Origin: Flaccisagitta enflata | Taxonomy: Eukaryota; Chaetognatha; Sagittoidea; Aphragmophora | Assembly (NCBI GenBank): GCA_965153355.1 | Contig: OZ231126.1 | Location: 22,692,001 to 22,756,000 of the forward strand | DNA: 64,000 bases | Direction: 5' to 3' | Shown here: positions 32,010 through 57,978 of the stretch, one piece after another | How positions within the stretch are numbered: position 1 is the first letter of the stretch | Layout: each line of letters starts with the position of its first letter | The notes under the pieces: generated by a model | Database searches by the model: none | Told to the model about the DNA's origin: nothing | What the model saw: the letters and a program-made list of their open reading frames with translations, nothing else | Made by a program: the position numbers and the translations under genes

Positions 32010-32633
32010 CTGCGTTGAAAAGCAATGTTTTACAGAGTGGCCGGCCTGATGGAATCACGCCGTGCAGAGGGAAAAAAGGCTGTATGTGTATAGTATGGGA
32101 TCACTGGTTTTCATTGCGCCACAGAAGTCAATGGCTAACAAATTCAATGAGAGCTCCATTGGTCCAATTTGTATTCATTGTTATCATCATTGTAAAATGG
32201 AGGTGGCACAACCGTGTAAGCTCTATCAATAATCATAGAACCCTTTAATGGTTACTATCTCTATAGATGTACATTCTGCGAGAGATCATAGATGTACATT
32301 CGGGGATAAGGCCACAAATTTACGCGACATCTTTGTTTCGTAATTGCCCTAACCTGTTTTACCTCTTTCGTTCCCACATGTTTGCAAGACAAACTGATAG
32401 TCTGGTATCGATCCCTTGACGATGACGACATCAAAGATGAGTCTCGCTTCGATCAGACAGATCCCATCTTCCGAATGTTTGACGTCGATGGACGGAGTTT
32501 TTTCCGTGGAATTCCGGCGCAAGATGACGGAAAATCCGCCGCTTGGCGAATCGGCGCTCCTTTGCGCCAGCGACGTTATGTGTAATAAAAGACAACTGAC
32601 TACGCCAATTCGTGATAGGAGCAACTTGGCCAT
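31363..32633 (-). CDS. Type I membrane protein, 305 residues, two exons
   Basis: Exon 1 is 32363-32633 and exon 2 is 31363-32009; the 353-bp intron has GT/AG ends and splits a codon after base 1 (G|AT, Asp91). Residues 1-24 are a signal peptide (MAKLLLSRIGVVSCLLLHIT). The outer part has C59, C86 and a C-x9-C-x3-C cluster (C121, C131, C135) plus sequons at N41 and N123. A Ser/Asn/Asp tract follows near 150-180. Residues about 255-277 (SVIIIGVLFGLMVLIGCGLF) form one membrane helix, leaving a 28-residue tail ending MPTLRGGASV. The Cys cluster and layout recall the C-terminal half of ZP-domain proteins, but the match is weak and I do not assign it. Likely a cell-surface protein. Confidence 0.75.
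31725..31830 (-). repeat. Coding hexanucleotide repeat
   Basis: GCTGTTGCTGTTGCC and GCTGTCGCTGTC units on the plus strand encode alternating Ser-Asn/Ser-Asp on the minus strand. They lie in frame in exon 2 and may vary in length between individuals. Confidence 0.85.
32363..32633 (-). CDS. Membrane-protein gene, exon 1
   Basis: 271 nt from ATG to donor GAAAGAG|GTAAAA, phase 1. Encodes the signal peptide and first 90 residues, ending TCGNER. The start is fixed by the signal peptide directly after the ATG. Confidence 0.75.
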
Positions 32634-32635
32634 TG

Positions 32636-32986
<351 letters not shown>

Positions 32987-33868
32987 AAGATATGTTTTTT
33001 TTTCTTGGGTTGTTTTTTATTCATTCATTTTTTTTGTTGTCGTTATTGCTAATGTTTATCTTTTTTGCATAGAAATCGGGGAGGAACTTTGAAAGAAAAG
33101 AAATGGAGCTACAGGCCCGCACCTGTGTCGACATGTGTTCCATAGAAAGATACAGTACCTTAAATGGAGAAACGAATTCGTCTTTTTTTCCTCCGTCGCG
33201 TCAATGATTGAGGAAAAAAAAAGTCTACTTACCATGCCCCTCGGGTATGTCGCCATTCTCACTTTCTTAGTCGGAAGTTTATACACCCTTTTACTCACGA
33301 CTAATTTAAATTCACTGAAAATTAGGGAAGGTTAACTATATAGTATATAGCAAAATTTCACAAAGGACTTTGCGAGAATTTGTCTTTTTTTTTAATCCTC
33401 AGCCAGAGCTAAGCTTTAATTCGAGCAGATTTGGGCTGTAATATCTAAAACCCAACCCGCCCCCAGCCCTAACACCAACCCTATCCCTTACCCTAAAACC
33501 ATCCTCAACCCCACCCATAATTCTAATAAAAAACGCTTAAAAGGACATCTTTTTGGATAGTACCTCAAAATACCATTTTCTTGGTTTGGTTCTCTTTACG
33601 GTTTAGATTGTAAATTTACTTTTGGCCTTGAGGGGGAAAAAACTCTTCTTTGTCGATCCAACGATTGTCAATTAAAGAAGACCAATTAAAAAAAAGTCAT
33701 ATTTCTTGTTTTTTATTTTAATTGGGTAAGAAAGATCAACCATGTAAAAAAAGTTTCCTAAGAGGAGTCGTAAAACAAAAAAAAAGAGTACTTGTCAGAA
33801 AAAAAACTTGTCTACGATGTACTATGACGTAAAATAGATCGAAAAGACGGCTTGAGGAAAAGTAACAA
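32987..33868. other. Unannotated; upstream region of the membrane-protein gene
   Basis: No clear TATA or exon. At 33450-33505 words like AGCCCTAACACCAACCC and CCCTTACCCTAAAACC recall degenerate telomere repeat, but periodicity is lost. Confidence 0.35.
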
Positions 33869-34014
33869 GTGACGCGGGGTCACAATATCGTTGCACACAC
33901 TCATAACTGCTGCATCATAAATGCGCGTTTTCACACTTTTCGAATTGATCACCACGGACCGACGGACGAAACGACGGATGGACAAAGCCTCTTTTAGAGT
34001 AGCATGTCTGAAAC
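33869..34014 (-). mobile_element. RHE copy, B type, degraded
   Basis: Start hairpin GTGACGCGGGGTCAC, ATCGTTGCACACACTC, ACGGACCGACGGACG, AAAGCCTCTTTTAGAG, then a decayed terminal hairpin. Confidence 0.7.
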
Positions 34015-34021
34015 CAAAAAA

Positions 34022-34150
34022 ACAAGGCCAAGTAGGATAATAAGGTGCGACGTGTGGATCGTTGAATGAATGCGTTACCAACAGACAGACCGACCAACCG
34101 ACCAACCAACCAACGGACACAGCCAGTTATAGAGGTGCTTTGTCGCACCT
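34022..34150 (-). mobile_element. RHE copy, AGGTGC variant
   Basis: CAAGGCCAAGTAGGATAATA start; distal word AGGTGCGAC; ACCAACCGACCAACC tetramers; terminal hairpin AGGTGCTTTGTCGCACCT then AAAAA. The right hairpin arm GTCGCACCT is the exact complement of the distal word. Confidence 0.85.
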
Positions 34151-35985
34151 AAAAAGCCAATATTAAGCCGACGCGCGCGACGCAGGTCTAGGTTAATGTC
34201 ATGGAAAAGGGTCCGTGGACGGAGTGAAATCCATCAATTTTAAAATGTTGAAATTGAACAAAACCATACATCATCATGTAGCTAGCCTTATATCATGTAT
34301 GAATTGATACTTGGATTTTCTTATGTGAGCTCTTTTTTCATACAAATTAGGCCTAATTACACATTTTTTTTGCAAACGTACTAGGTAATAATAAATTTAG
34401 TTAAATACAATGAAGAAATCAATATGACAGTCAAATTCTTGATGAATATGTTCAAGCAATCATGTATGATCATGTTTCTGAATTTCTTAAAAAAGATTTG
34501 AGTTTTTTGAAAAAAAAAATCTCTATAAGTACCATTTCTGGCTGGGTGGGTTGTTGGAGAAAAAAATTTTTTTTCCAAGCTCTGTTTCATGCCAGTGACG
34601 AGGCATCTTTAACGGAAGCTTCATGCAAAATTTCAACCAGATCAGACAATTATTTCAAAAGTTATGCCCTTTTTTCAATTTTTTTTCTGGTAGGTTGGTT
34701 GGTCTGTCTGTACTCCTCGGCATTCTTTAAGACACACCAGAATATAGGTGTAGAACCCTCTTGATCTAGGTAACAACCATACAAAATTTCGTAGGGCTAG
34801 CTCAAATGGTTTTTGGGATAAGCCAATTTGAATTTTAAGAAATTTTACTAAATTGAGGCACAAAAGCATCGCGCCTTTGTGTGAGAAGCGCTGTGTGGAA
34901 ACAAAGAATTAACTACGAGGCTGCGTCGGCGAGCGTTACAATTCACTCCCTATTTCAGTACTGATCAACTTTGTATTTTCATTGTGACCAAACGAATTAG
35001 AGTTAAAACTTGAAATTTTAGGTGTAGGTACAGAATTTCACCATCTTTCTCATCATATAGATGAATTTTCCGTTAATCATGTTACTATGCCTTGACAGAG
35101 TATGAATCATAGTGTGACACAAGTGTGACACCACCAACAAGGAGCATCTTTGAATTGTAACGCTCTAGGAAAATGTTGATTTCTCCAAAATGAAATAGAA
35201 AAAATCCTTGAAATTTGGATGAAATGTTGTTCAACTAGTTGTAAATGCAATGACAAAAGAAAAAATGCTTAATGTTTGAACAATCGTAGGCTTACAAAAA
35301 AAACTGTCGGCTAATCTCATTTTGAGAAAAAAATGACAGAAAGATGAAGGGAAAGAGTATTATAATTTGCAGTCATTTTTTTTTTCGTCTCACAGTTGAG
35401 TTATTGTGTTCAAATTTTTTGCACATATCAATGGATGGATAGAGATGGCTTACAAGCTATGGGATGACTCTGCTTGACATTTTTTGATTGCTTAAACTAG
35501 CTTTTTGCTTACAGGGACAAAATCGGGACAGGCCAAAAAAGGCCCTCCTATCCCTGTTTTAGACCCCATAGGAGCAGTTAGAGGAGCAAAAATTGGTTTG
35601 GCATGGCGCACCAGGTAGTTAGGTATGTCACCCAACCTTTGTGACCTTATTCAATGCAGCAGCAGAAGCGATGACACTTCTACAATGGTGGAGAGTCAGG
35701 GTTTCTTGGGCGGACCCCGATGCGCGGAATTAACCTCTAATGACCTTGCTTAATGATAAGTCTGTCTTGATGGGTAACCTCAAATAATTGCTTATTACAT
35801 AGAGTATGGATGCCAAGTCAGAATGTGTAAATCGAGATGTATTATTAACATGTTAACGAAACAGAAAATTTCCGAGGAATACAGAGGAATGTAAACAACA
35901 ATAGGTTCATAAAACAGAGAAACTTGTTTTCCATCGATTCTCATCATCTCATAGCGAATGATAGGTGAAACAATATCCCTTACTA
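34151..35985. other. AT-rich DNA, no gene
   Basis: Read on both strands without finding exons, RNA genes or clear elements. 34560-34700 (CATGCAAAATTTCAACCAGA) has the flavour of old transposon sequence. Confidence 0.35.
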
Positions 35986-36486
35986 ACAGGATGTGCAAAA
36001 AATTTGGTAAAAACATAAAAGCAAAAACAAAAACCATATATTTGGGATACTAATTAGTTCTCTAGATTTTAGAATATGCCGTAATCATTGGTTGGCTGGG
36101 AATGAATTATACTCTGGTCAAACTTTCCCATTTCACAGAATTTTTACCAGTAACCTGGAAGTTTTTGTTCAAATCATTCTCCTGTCTAAACGGTTTGAGC
36201 TACAGATGCCAGATTAGTCTCAAATGAAAGATATTTTAATTTTCTTTCATTTGAGTCCAATCTGGCAAACTTCCAGGTTACTGGTAAAAATTCTGTAAAA
36301 TGGGAAAGTTTGACAAGAGTATAATTCATTCCTTTGCCAACCAAGATTATTCTTATGAAAAACGGCACATTCTAACATCTAGTAGAACTAATTAGGAGGC
36401 TATACCCCAAATTTCGTATTACTGGGCCATCGAGAAGTGTGGTTTTTGTGCGTTTATGTTTTTACCAAATTTTTTGCACATCCTGT
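35986..36486. mobile_element. TA-flanked foldback element, 501 bp
   Basis: Left end ACAGGATGTGCAAAAAATTT is repeated inverted at the right end (CCAAATTTTTTGCACATCC, then TGT). TA flanks both sides (35984-35985, 36487-36488). Inner arms such as GAATGAATTATACTC, ACCAGTAACCTGGAAG and TCTCAAATGAAAGA also pair, with the centre near 36230. Confidence 0.85.
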
Positions 36487-36602
36487 TATGTAACATGTAA
36501 CACAACGTCACAATACATGATAAATGCTCTTCGGTAGAAGTTGAAGTAGAAGTTTAGGTTGTTGATAACTAAAATGGTCAAAGTAAGCTCGGTGACATTT
36601 TT

Positions 36603-36804
36603 AGTCGCGTGCTCGCGACTCTGTGACCCGCCATGTCGGTCGGTCGGTCTGTCGGTCGGTCGGTAGACGTTTGCTTTTTTTACGTTTTCGACGTTTCCGA
36701 GTGTCTTTTGCGTTACTGCTCCTGCCCAAATGGTCGAGTTAGCATGTTTCCTCACTGCCCCTGCCCGCCCGTACGCGAATTCGGTAGCCGTGTATACAGC
36801 CTTG
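36603..36804 (+). mobile_element. RHE copy
   Basis: Hairpin AGTCGCGTGCTCGCGACT; GGTCGGTCGGTCTGTCGG; CTGCTCCTGCCCAAATGG; distal word GTACGCGAATT (two changes); end GTAGCCGTGTATACAGCC. Confidence 0.85.
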
Positions 36805-36932
36805 TTTAATGGGGATTGACTATGTATTTGCATTCATAAAGCATGGCCCATAAATGCTTAACTGTCGGGAAGAATTTTCGCAACCGCGTAAAAAAAATGT
36901 AAAATAACGATTCAATTTGAAGCGCCAGGAAA

Positions 36933-37070
36933 ACAGGGCCGTATACTCGAGGCCCTAGTCGCGGACGGGTGGGCAGGGACATTGCAGCAAAAACCGCTCA
37001 TATTTCGAACCGTCCGACGTACAGATTGACGGACCGACAGTGCTAGTTTTAAAGTCGCGCGACCGCGACT
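36933..37070 (-). mobile_element. RHE copy just downstream of serine racemase
   Basis: CAGGGCCGTATACTCGAGGC start; distal word AGTCGCGGAC, GGGTGGGCAGGG; terminal hairpin AGTCGCGCGACCGCGACT. Its hairpin end lies 25 bp past the serine racemase stop codon, so it probably forms most of that gene's 3' UTR or terminates it. Confidence 0.85.
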
Positions 37071-37094
37071 AAGAATAACAATTAATGACTCAAG

Positions 37095-48783
<11,689 letters not shown>

Positions 48784-48896
48784 AATTGTGCAAAATCAAA
48801 TTCAGAGTTGGTGATTCTTTCTAGTTCCTTGCGTTTTTGTTTAATCTTTATAAATCGTCCACTGATAAGAGGGCGGAAAAACTTATCTTTGCCGGT

Positions 48897-49405
<509 letters not shown>

Positions 49406-49672
49406 TTCTGCGCGTGTGACCTGCAGTTTCATTTGGATTTGAACCGCGAGATTGATGAAATGATAAAGTGGAGATAACTAAACGACATGGTCACCAGTGA
49501 AACGTCGCTTGCTTTAAAGAAATATTTCATGCAGACGGACCGACTGACAGGGAAGGTAATCTCTAAGGAAATAACATAAGTAACATCAAATCAGATGTTC
49601 AAAACATACTCTCAAAGGAACAGAAAAGGATATTGTGGTACTGAGTCAGTCAGTCAGTACTACTGACAAATA
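49406..49672. other. Unannotated, nothing recognised
   Basis: Unique DNA with a short CAGT repeat near 49645. Confidence 0.35.
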
Positions 49673-50282
49673 CCGGGTCATCAGCCTGAGATGCCGGATT
49701 CTGTTAAGCTTTTACTCAGAGATGTCACATATCTTGGATTTCATACTGATTGTCTCTTAAAGAACATAGAGTGACGTTTTTCGTATCAAAATTTCATCAA
49801 AATCGGTCGAGTAGTTAAGATTTTACAAGACTTTAAAGTAAAAACTAATTTTCTCTCAGTGGCAGAATTTTCAATAAAAATCGTGGAAGAGAGCATTTCC
49901 AAATTTCTCTCTTTTTTGAACAGTTTGAGCTGGGAACTTGTCAATGGTCTAGTATGAAAGAAAATTGATGTAGTTTCATAAATTTGTCAAATAATCTTTT
50001 ATTTAGGACTAATCTTGTGTCTCTGGCTCAAAATATTGCAAAATGAGAGAATGGAGAAAAACACTATTCCTCCATTTTCCCATCAAAAAACAGAAGTGGC
50101 AGAAAGGAAGTTTTTTACTTAAATACATGTAAAATCTAAACTACTTGACCGATTTTGATGAAATTTTGATACAAAAAACGTCAATCTATACCCTTCAAAA
50201 GACAATCAGTGTGAAATCCGTGATATGTGGCATCTCAGAGTAAAAGCTTAACATTATCCGGCATCTCAGGCTGATGACCCGG
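49673..50282. mobile_element. TA-flanked foldback element, 610 bp
   Basis: Left end CCGGGTCATCAGCCTGAGAT, right end exact inverse for more than 25 bp. TA at 49671-49672 and 50283-50284. Inner arms (GTTAAGCTTTTACTC, AAATTTCATCAAAATCGGTC) also pair. Confidence 0.9.
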
Positions 50283-50850
50283 TAAAAGGGACCGGTATTG
50301 CGGCTTAGAGTTTCGTAGATCGCAATTAAAAGGAAAAGCAGCCAGAGAAATTAAGAGTGAAAAAAATATCAACGTTTTTAAAACAGAGAAGAAAAAAAGT
50401 TGGAAAAGAAAATAACTTTCTAATCGTCTGAGGGGCTAAAGGTTGTCGCAAAAATGAGCGCTTAATAAGGCTGAAATGGACAAAAAAAACTTATGAGGAG
50501 AATGGAAAAGAATTAAGAAGAATAAATGAAAATATACGACAGTTGCAAGCTGGATGGGCTTTAAAAAAAAGAAAAACAAATTGTCTAGTGAGGGGGGGTT
50601 CTCCAAAAGGGTTCCAAAGGGGTGGAGTCAAATGAATATCCTCAACTCAAAATGTGACAGATTTGACATGTAGAACACAACATCCTCTTTCCAACTCTAA
50701 CCAAAAAGCCGATCCAGACTATATCTTTTTTTTTTCTCTCTTTTTTTTCAAGGGTGTTTTGAATTTTATACCACCCTCGAGATGAACGATAAGAATTTCA
50801 TATCTTTTTTTCCCTTTTCATATAAAGAGATCGAAAAAAGATGCAACAAG
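50283..50850. other. Unannotated, nothing recognised
   Basis: AT-rich, no gene seen. Confidence 0.35.
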
Positions 50851-50854
50851 TTGG

Positions 50855-51335
50855 GAAATTCTTTTGGTTCGCCGCGGAAATTTCCCAGAGTTGATAGTGA
50901 AATAAACAAATTAAACTTTAAATAGCGATTAGTGAGAAACTTAACAAGGTGGAAATTACAACGACGTAATCAAACTGGTGACGGGCCCTTGTTTTGATAG
51001 TGTTGCAGTTTTGATGCAAACGCTGAACAGTCAGTGGACAAAACACTATAGGTATATATATCATACCGCTGGCTTCGATCCAACATATTGCTCAAAAACA
51101 AAATACTGACAATCAGTTGCTCAAGTTACACCCGGAATAACGATAACATATTTTTTTTCAATGATAAATGCTACAATTTGTAAATTCTTACGCCGCGGAA
51201 ATTTCCCAGAGTTGGTGAAATACAAATCTTTAAATAGCTTATGAGATCAAGGTGGATTACAACGACGTAATCAAACTGGTGACGGGCCCTTGTTTTGATA
51301 GTGTTGCAGTTTTGATGCAAATGCTGAAGTCTGAA
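50855..51335. repeat. Direct repeat pair, about 165 bp each
   Basis: 50865-51030 and 51185-51335 share CGCCGCGGAAATTTCCCAGA, TACAACGACGTAATCAAACT and GGTGACGGGCCCTTGTTTTG in the same order and orientation, with small deletions in the second. Confidence 0.85.
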
Positions 51336-51889
51336 GTTAGGCAACCCATATTTGAATTAATGGGAATGTATCAGTATATGAATATCTTAAACGAATAAAT
51401 GAATGGATGATAGGTGAATGAATGGATGAATGTAAATGTAAATGAATAATTGAAATGAACAAATAATTGGATGAATGAGGGAGACAATTTTACAAAATAT
51501 ACAAAAATGTAAAAAAAAAAAAACGATAAAAAGTTATTTTTCAGCAAGATCCTCTAACCAGACCCACATCTACGACATTGGAATATTAAACGTTACGGAG
51601 CACCAACCACTCCCAGTCTGGTTTACACCATCTCAATTAACTGAAATACCTTAAAAAATCTTTTTTAGCATGCCTCGAACATCTAAAACAATCTTAGCCC
51701 AATCAATCAATCCCAGCCAGGTTTACGCGTTCTGTTAGATGATACATCTATCTTCTGTTCAGCACCTCCGTCATGCTCAGTCAAGTTAAAACCCCAAACC
51801 TCCGTGGTGAAAACGTCGGAATTTCTACAACCCCCGCCAAGGATTGCGCTCTTTCAACCCCCCACACATCTATATATCTATCTATCTAT
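51336..51889. other. Unannotated, low complexity in places
   Basis: 51400-51480 has GAATGAATGGATGAA-type repeats. No gene. Confidence 0.35.
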
Positions 51890-52775
51890 CATGCCTCGGC
51901 TATCATAAACCTTGGCCAGAGTTACTTCCAGAAGGGATAAAACCCCCTTAACCCCCCTCACATCTATCCAATGTACTATGTCTCAGCCCCCAACTACACT
52001 CAGCAAGGATAACACCCTCTCAACCCCCCCCAGCATTTATCTTCTTTACCATGCCTCAGCCATCTTGAAACCTAGCCCCCAACAACCCTTAGCGAGGATA
52101 CAACCCCTTCAACTCCCCACATATCTATCTTCTATATTACGCCTCGGCCATCTTAAATTACCCTCAGCATGGATAGTACTGTCTCAATTTCTCACAAATA
52201 TTTTTTCTTTACTCCCAACTACCCCCAGCAGGGATAGTACCTCTTCAACTTCCTACATATTTTTTTTTTACTCCAAACTGTCCTACTCCAAACTGTCCTA
52301 AGCAGGGATAGTACCCTTTCAACTCCCCACACATCTATTTGCTTTACTCCTAACTACCCTCAGCAGGGATAGTACCCTTTCAACTCCCCACACATCTATC
52401 TGCTTTACTCCTAACTACCCTCAGCAGGGATAGTACCCTTTCAACTCCCCAGACATCTATCTGCTTTACTCCTCACTACCCTCAGCAGGGATAGTACCCT
52501 TCAACTCCTCACACATCTATCTTCTTTACTCTTTATTACCCTCAGCAAGGATAGTACCCCTTCAACTCCCCAAACATCTATCTTCTTTACTCCGAACTGC
52601 CATCAGCAAAAATAGTACCCCTTGAACTCCCCACACATCTATCTTCTTTACTCCGAACTACCCTCAGCAAAGATAGTACCCCTTCAACTCCCCATACATC
52701 TATCTTCTTTACTCCGAACTGCCATCAGCAAGGATAGTACCCCTTCAACTCCCCACACATCTATCTTCTTTATCG
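51890..52775. repeat. 61-bp satellite
   Basis: Units marked by CAGCAGGGATAGTACCCTTT and CAACTCCCCACACATCTATC. Spacing is 60-61 bp across 52310-52770 and looser to the left. About 12 copies. Confidence 0.85.
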
Positions 52776-54360
<1,585 letters not shown>

Positions 54361-54419
<59 letters not shown>

Positions 54420-54460
54420 CCAACCCGACAGACAGACAGACAAACAGACAGACTGAGGCA
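54361..54460. repeat. (GA)n then CAGA compound microsatellite
   Basis: About 56 bp GA followed by GACAGACAGACAGACAAACA. Confidence 0.95.
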
Positions 54461-54508
54461 TGCCCGGCAAGAAATGAGTAAACAGACAACAAGACAGACG
54501 GTAAGATA

Positions 54509-55049
54509 CAGTAGATCTCGTCTAGACTTGAGATAATGGGGGCAAGCATTGTGGAAAGAGGAATGAAGGCAGGGGAGCGATATTTTCATCATAGACTAAT
54601 CAAAGGATGCTTAATTCCCCATGATAGCTGGTTGCCATGGAAACACATTTCCATGTATTCTCGCTAAAATATCAATATTTTGAGAAATTTTTTTAGGGAA
54701 CATTGCTTAAAATCAAATTTGCTTCAACTTTCCCACAGTATGTTCTGCTTGCTAGGGAGCGTATCCATGTGTGACAACCCCTAGCAACCGCTAAACGAGC
54801 GACATTCTTACAGAACATACTGTGGGAAAGTTGTAGCAAATTTGATTTTAAAAAATGTTCCCTCAAAAAATTTCTCAAAATATTGATATTTTAGCGAAAA
54901 TACATAGAAATGCGTTTCCATAGCAACCAGCTATCATGGGTAATAAACTATCCCTTTATAAGTCTATGTTTCAAATATCACTCCCCTGGCTTCATTTGTT
55001 TTTCCACAATGCTTGCCCCCGTTATCTCAAGTCTAGACGAGATCTACTG
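54509..55049. mobile_element. TA-flanked foldback element, 541 bp
   Basis: Left end CAGTAGATCTCGTCTAGACT is repeated exactly inverted at the right end, and pairing continues through most of the element (GGGGGCAAGCATTGTGGAAA; AAAATATCAATATTTTGAGA). TA at 54507-54508 and 55050-55051. CAGT ends plus TA duplication are typical of Tc1/mariner-mobilised elements. The loop lies near 54750-54810. Confidence 0.93.
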
Positions 55050-55051
55050 TA

Positions 55052-55543
55052 CCGACTGAGGCGGTCATTGTGGAAAAAAAGCTAAAAATGATGAGGTCTA
55101 ATTAAGTTAATAAGAATAAAGGCATTCTTTGAGCCTGGCTTCTAAGCTGTTTCTTTCTAATTTTTTTTACAATTTGTCGGCAGTTTTTTAAATATCTTAA
55201 CTCGTGAAAACATGTTCATATGGCAATTTGAATACATTCAAAGCCTTTCAAGCGTCAAATAAATTCAGGAAGGTTACAAATAAGCGCGTGATCCGTTTTA
55301 ATTCTTGACTGCGGCTTAGAAGGAGGTTGATGCCATGTCCACTTCTCAGTATCGAGGCCCGTGTGACAAAAAACAACCCACAAGCAGAAGTCCCAGCTGT
55401 TCTTGAAAGGATTTTGTCCAGAAATTCACTTTACAGGAAGAAGTTCCCCGGGAGTTCAATTTTCGGTCGGACAAGGGGACACATTGACAAACCCCCTCTC
55501 ATACTATATTGAAAAGAAAAGAAAATATTTCAAGCTGAAACAA
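55052..55543. other. Unannotated, nothing recognised
   Basis: No gene or repeat recognised. Confidence 0.35.
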
Positions 55544-55601
55544 GTAACCAGGGGATACAATTTCCACGTGGACGGGCGGGAAGGGGCGTCGGACCTCCAA
55601 A

Positions 55602-55700
<99 letters not shown>

Positions 55701-55780
55701 ACACACACACAGATTCACACATTTTTACTCGAGCATAAGGAGGGACGGACCGACGGACCGACGGACCGACGGACGCGACT
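55544..55780 (-). mobile_element. RHE copy, B type, with (CA)n inside
   Basis: GTAACCAGGGGATACAATTT start; CGTGGACGGGCGGGAAGGGG; (CA)n at 55604-55711; ACCGACGGACCGACGG; end ACGCGACTAAAAAAAA with only one arm of the hairpin left. Confidence 0.75.
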
Positions 55781-55854
55781 AAAAAAAACATAACTTAGGA
55801 AGACCTTTATTCCAGGTTAGTCACATTCAAATTTTAAAAGGCTTTTTCAACTCC

Positions 55855-55857
<3 letters not shown>

Positions 55858-55913
<56 letters not shown>
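55858..55913. repeat. (CT)n microsatellite
   Basis: About 28 CT units. Confidence 0.95.
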
Positions 55914-55916
<3 letters not shown>

Positions 55917-56041
55917 AAATCTATTTTAACACTTTCCAACTCGAACAGAAGAACGGATGAACAAACGGACAATGATTCTTTTAGGGTCGCGAGTCCTCGT
56001 ATCAAAAGCTTTATATGATGATCATTGCCCTTCCAAAAATG

Positions 56042-56077
<36 letters not shown>

Positions 56078-56081
56078 ACGC

Positions 56082-56147
<66 letters not shown>

Positions 56148-56180
56148 CACACACACAAAACACACACACACACACACACG
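56042..56180. repeat. (CA)n microsatellite
   Basis: CA with CACACG interruptions near 56070-56090. Confidence 0.95.
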
Positions 56181-56363
56181 CACACAGAGGTGCACAAACG
56201 CAAGTACGAATGTAATGACATCAAGGGCGCATCCTGAAAAAAAGTCAGATAAAACTGATGATTGAGTCTCTCTGTCAATGAAATTCGGGTAAAATCGGGT
56301 TTGTGAACTTTTGACCCCATTGGCAGAGTGGATATGTGTACATCGATCGTTCACATTCCCCAG

Positions 56364-57149
<786 letters not shown>

Positions 57150-57300
57150 GTATATTTTCAAGCTACCGTTAAAAAAAGTAACGGTGGCTAAAAAGTAAAA
57201 ATTTTATTTCTTCATGAAAATATATCGTATGACCTACCAAATGAAAGGAAATTACATCAGAAATTCAAATATGCTATTTCTACCTGCCCATTCAATTGTG
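57150..57300. mobile_element. Fragment of the 14.9-kb foldback family
   Basis: AAAAATTTTATTTCTTCATG, TATGACCTACCAAATGAAAG and GGAAATTACATCAG match the right half of 14937-15556 (about 15270-15340). Confidence 0.6.
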
Positions 57301-57927
57301 TGATAGATTAGACATAAAATTGTTTATTTATTTATCTTTTATTTTTCTTTTTTGAAAAATGGCCAGATGAAATGTTTTTTACTGATTGGATCTTGATTCC
57401 TACATGTAAGGACTGTACCAAACTGAAGAAAAACTCATAGTAATCCAAAACTCGTCCTGGCGGTTCTCAGGATCCATAGTGCATTGAAGACAATGCAAAT
57501 TGTAGAGGGGGAAAAAAATTGTATCCAATTGAAGAAGCAATTATGAAAATGTGGATAACTTGCAGAAATTAAATGAAGACCCAAACAAAGGTTCCCACGG
57601 TCTCAGAAGCCTGAAATTTTGCACGGAATATTTTTTTACCAAGCCTCAATTATGGTATGATTGGTGAGAGGTGGTGTCGAAGTTTGGGGCGCTTCACGGG
57701 ACGTAATGAGCATAGAAAACAAACAAACCTCAGAAAGGATCATAAACTGATCATAGGAGAAGAAGCGGTAACGTGGCAAGAAATCGAAACGAACAATCCT
57801 CTTTCATGAACGCCCCCAAAGTGCAAGAAGCCGACAAAAAGCCGACAAAAGTCCATTTCCAATTGGTCAACTTTTATCATTAAAATTCTTCACGTGTTGG
57901 ACGTGAGATCGTAAAAAAATTATCTTT

Positions 57928-57929
<2 letters not shown>
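57301..57929. other. Unannotated, nothing recognised
   Basis: No gene or clear repeat. Confidence 0.35.

Positions 57930-57975
<46 letters not shown>
57930..57975. repeat. (CT)n microsatellite
   Basis: About 23 CT units. Confidence 0.95.

Positions 57976-57978
<3 letters not shown>

Noticed and set aside
33450-33505. CCCTAAC-like words suggesting an interstitial telomere repeat
   Set aside because: No regular 6-bp period; the words vary too much.
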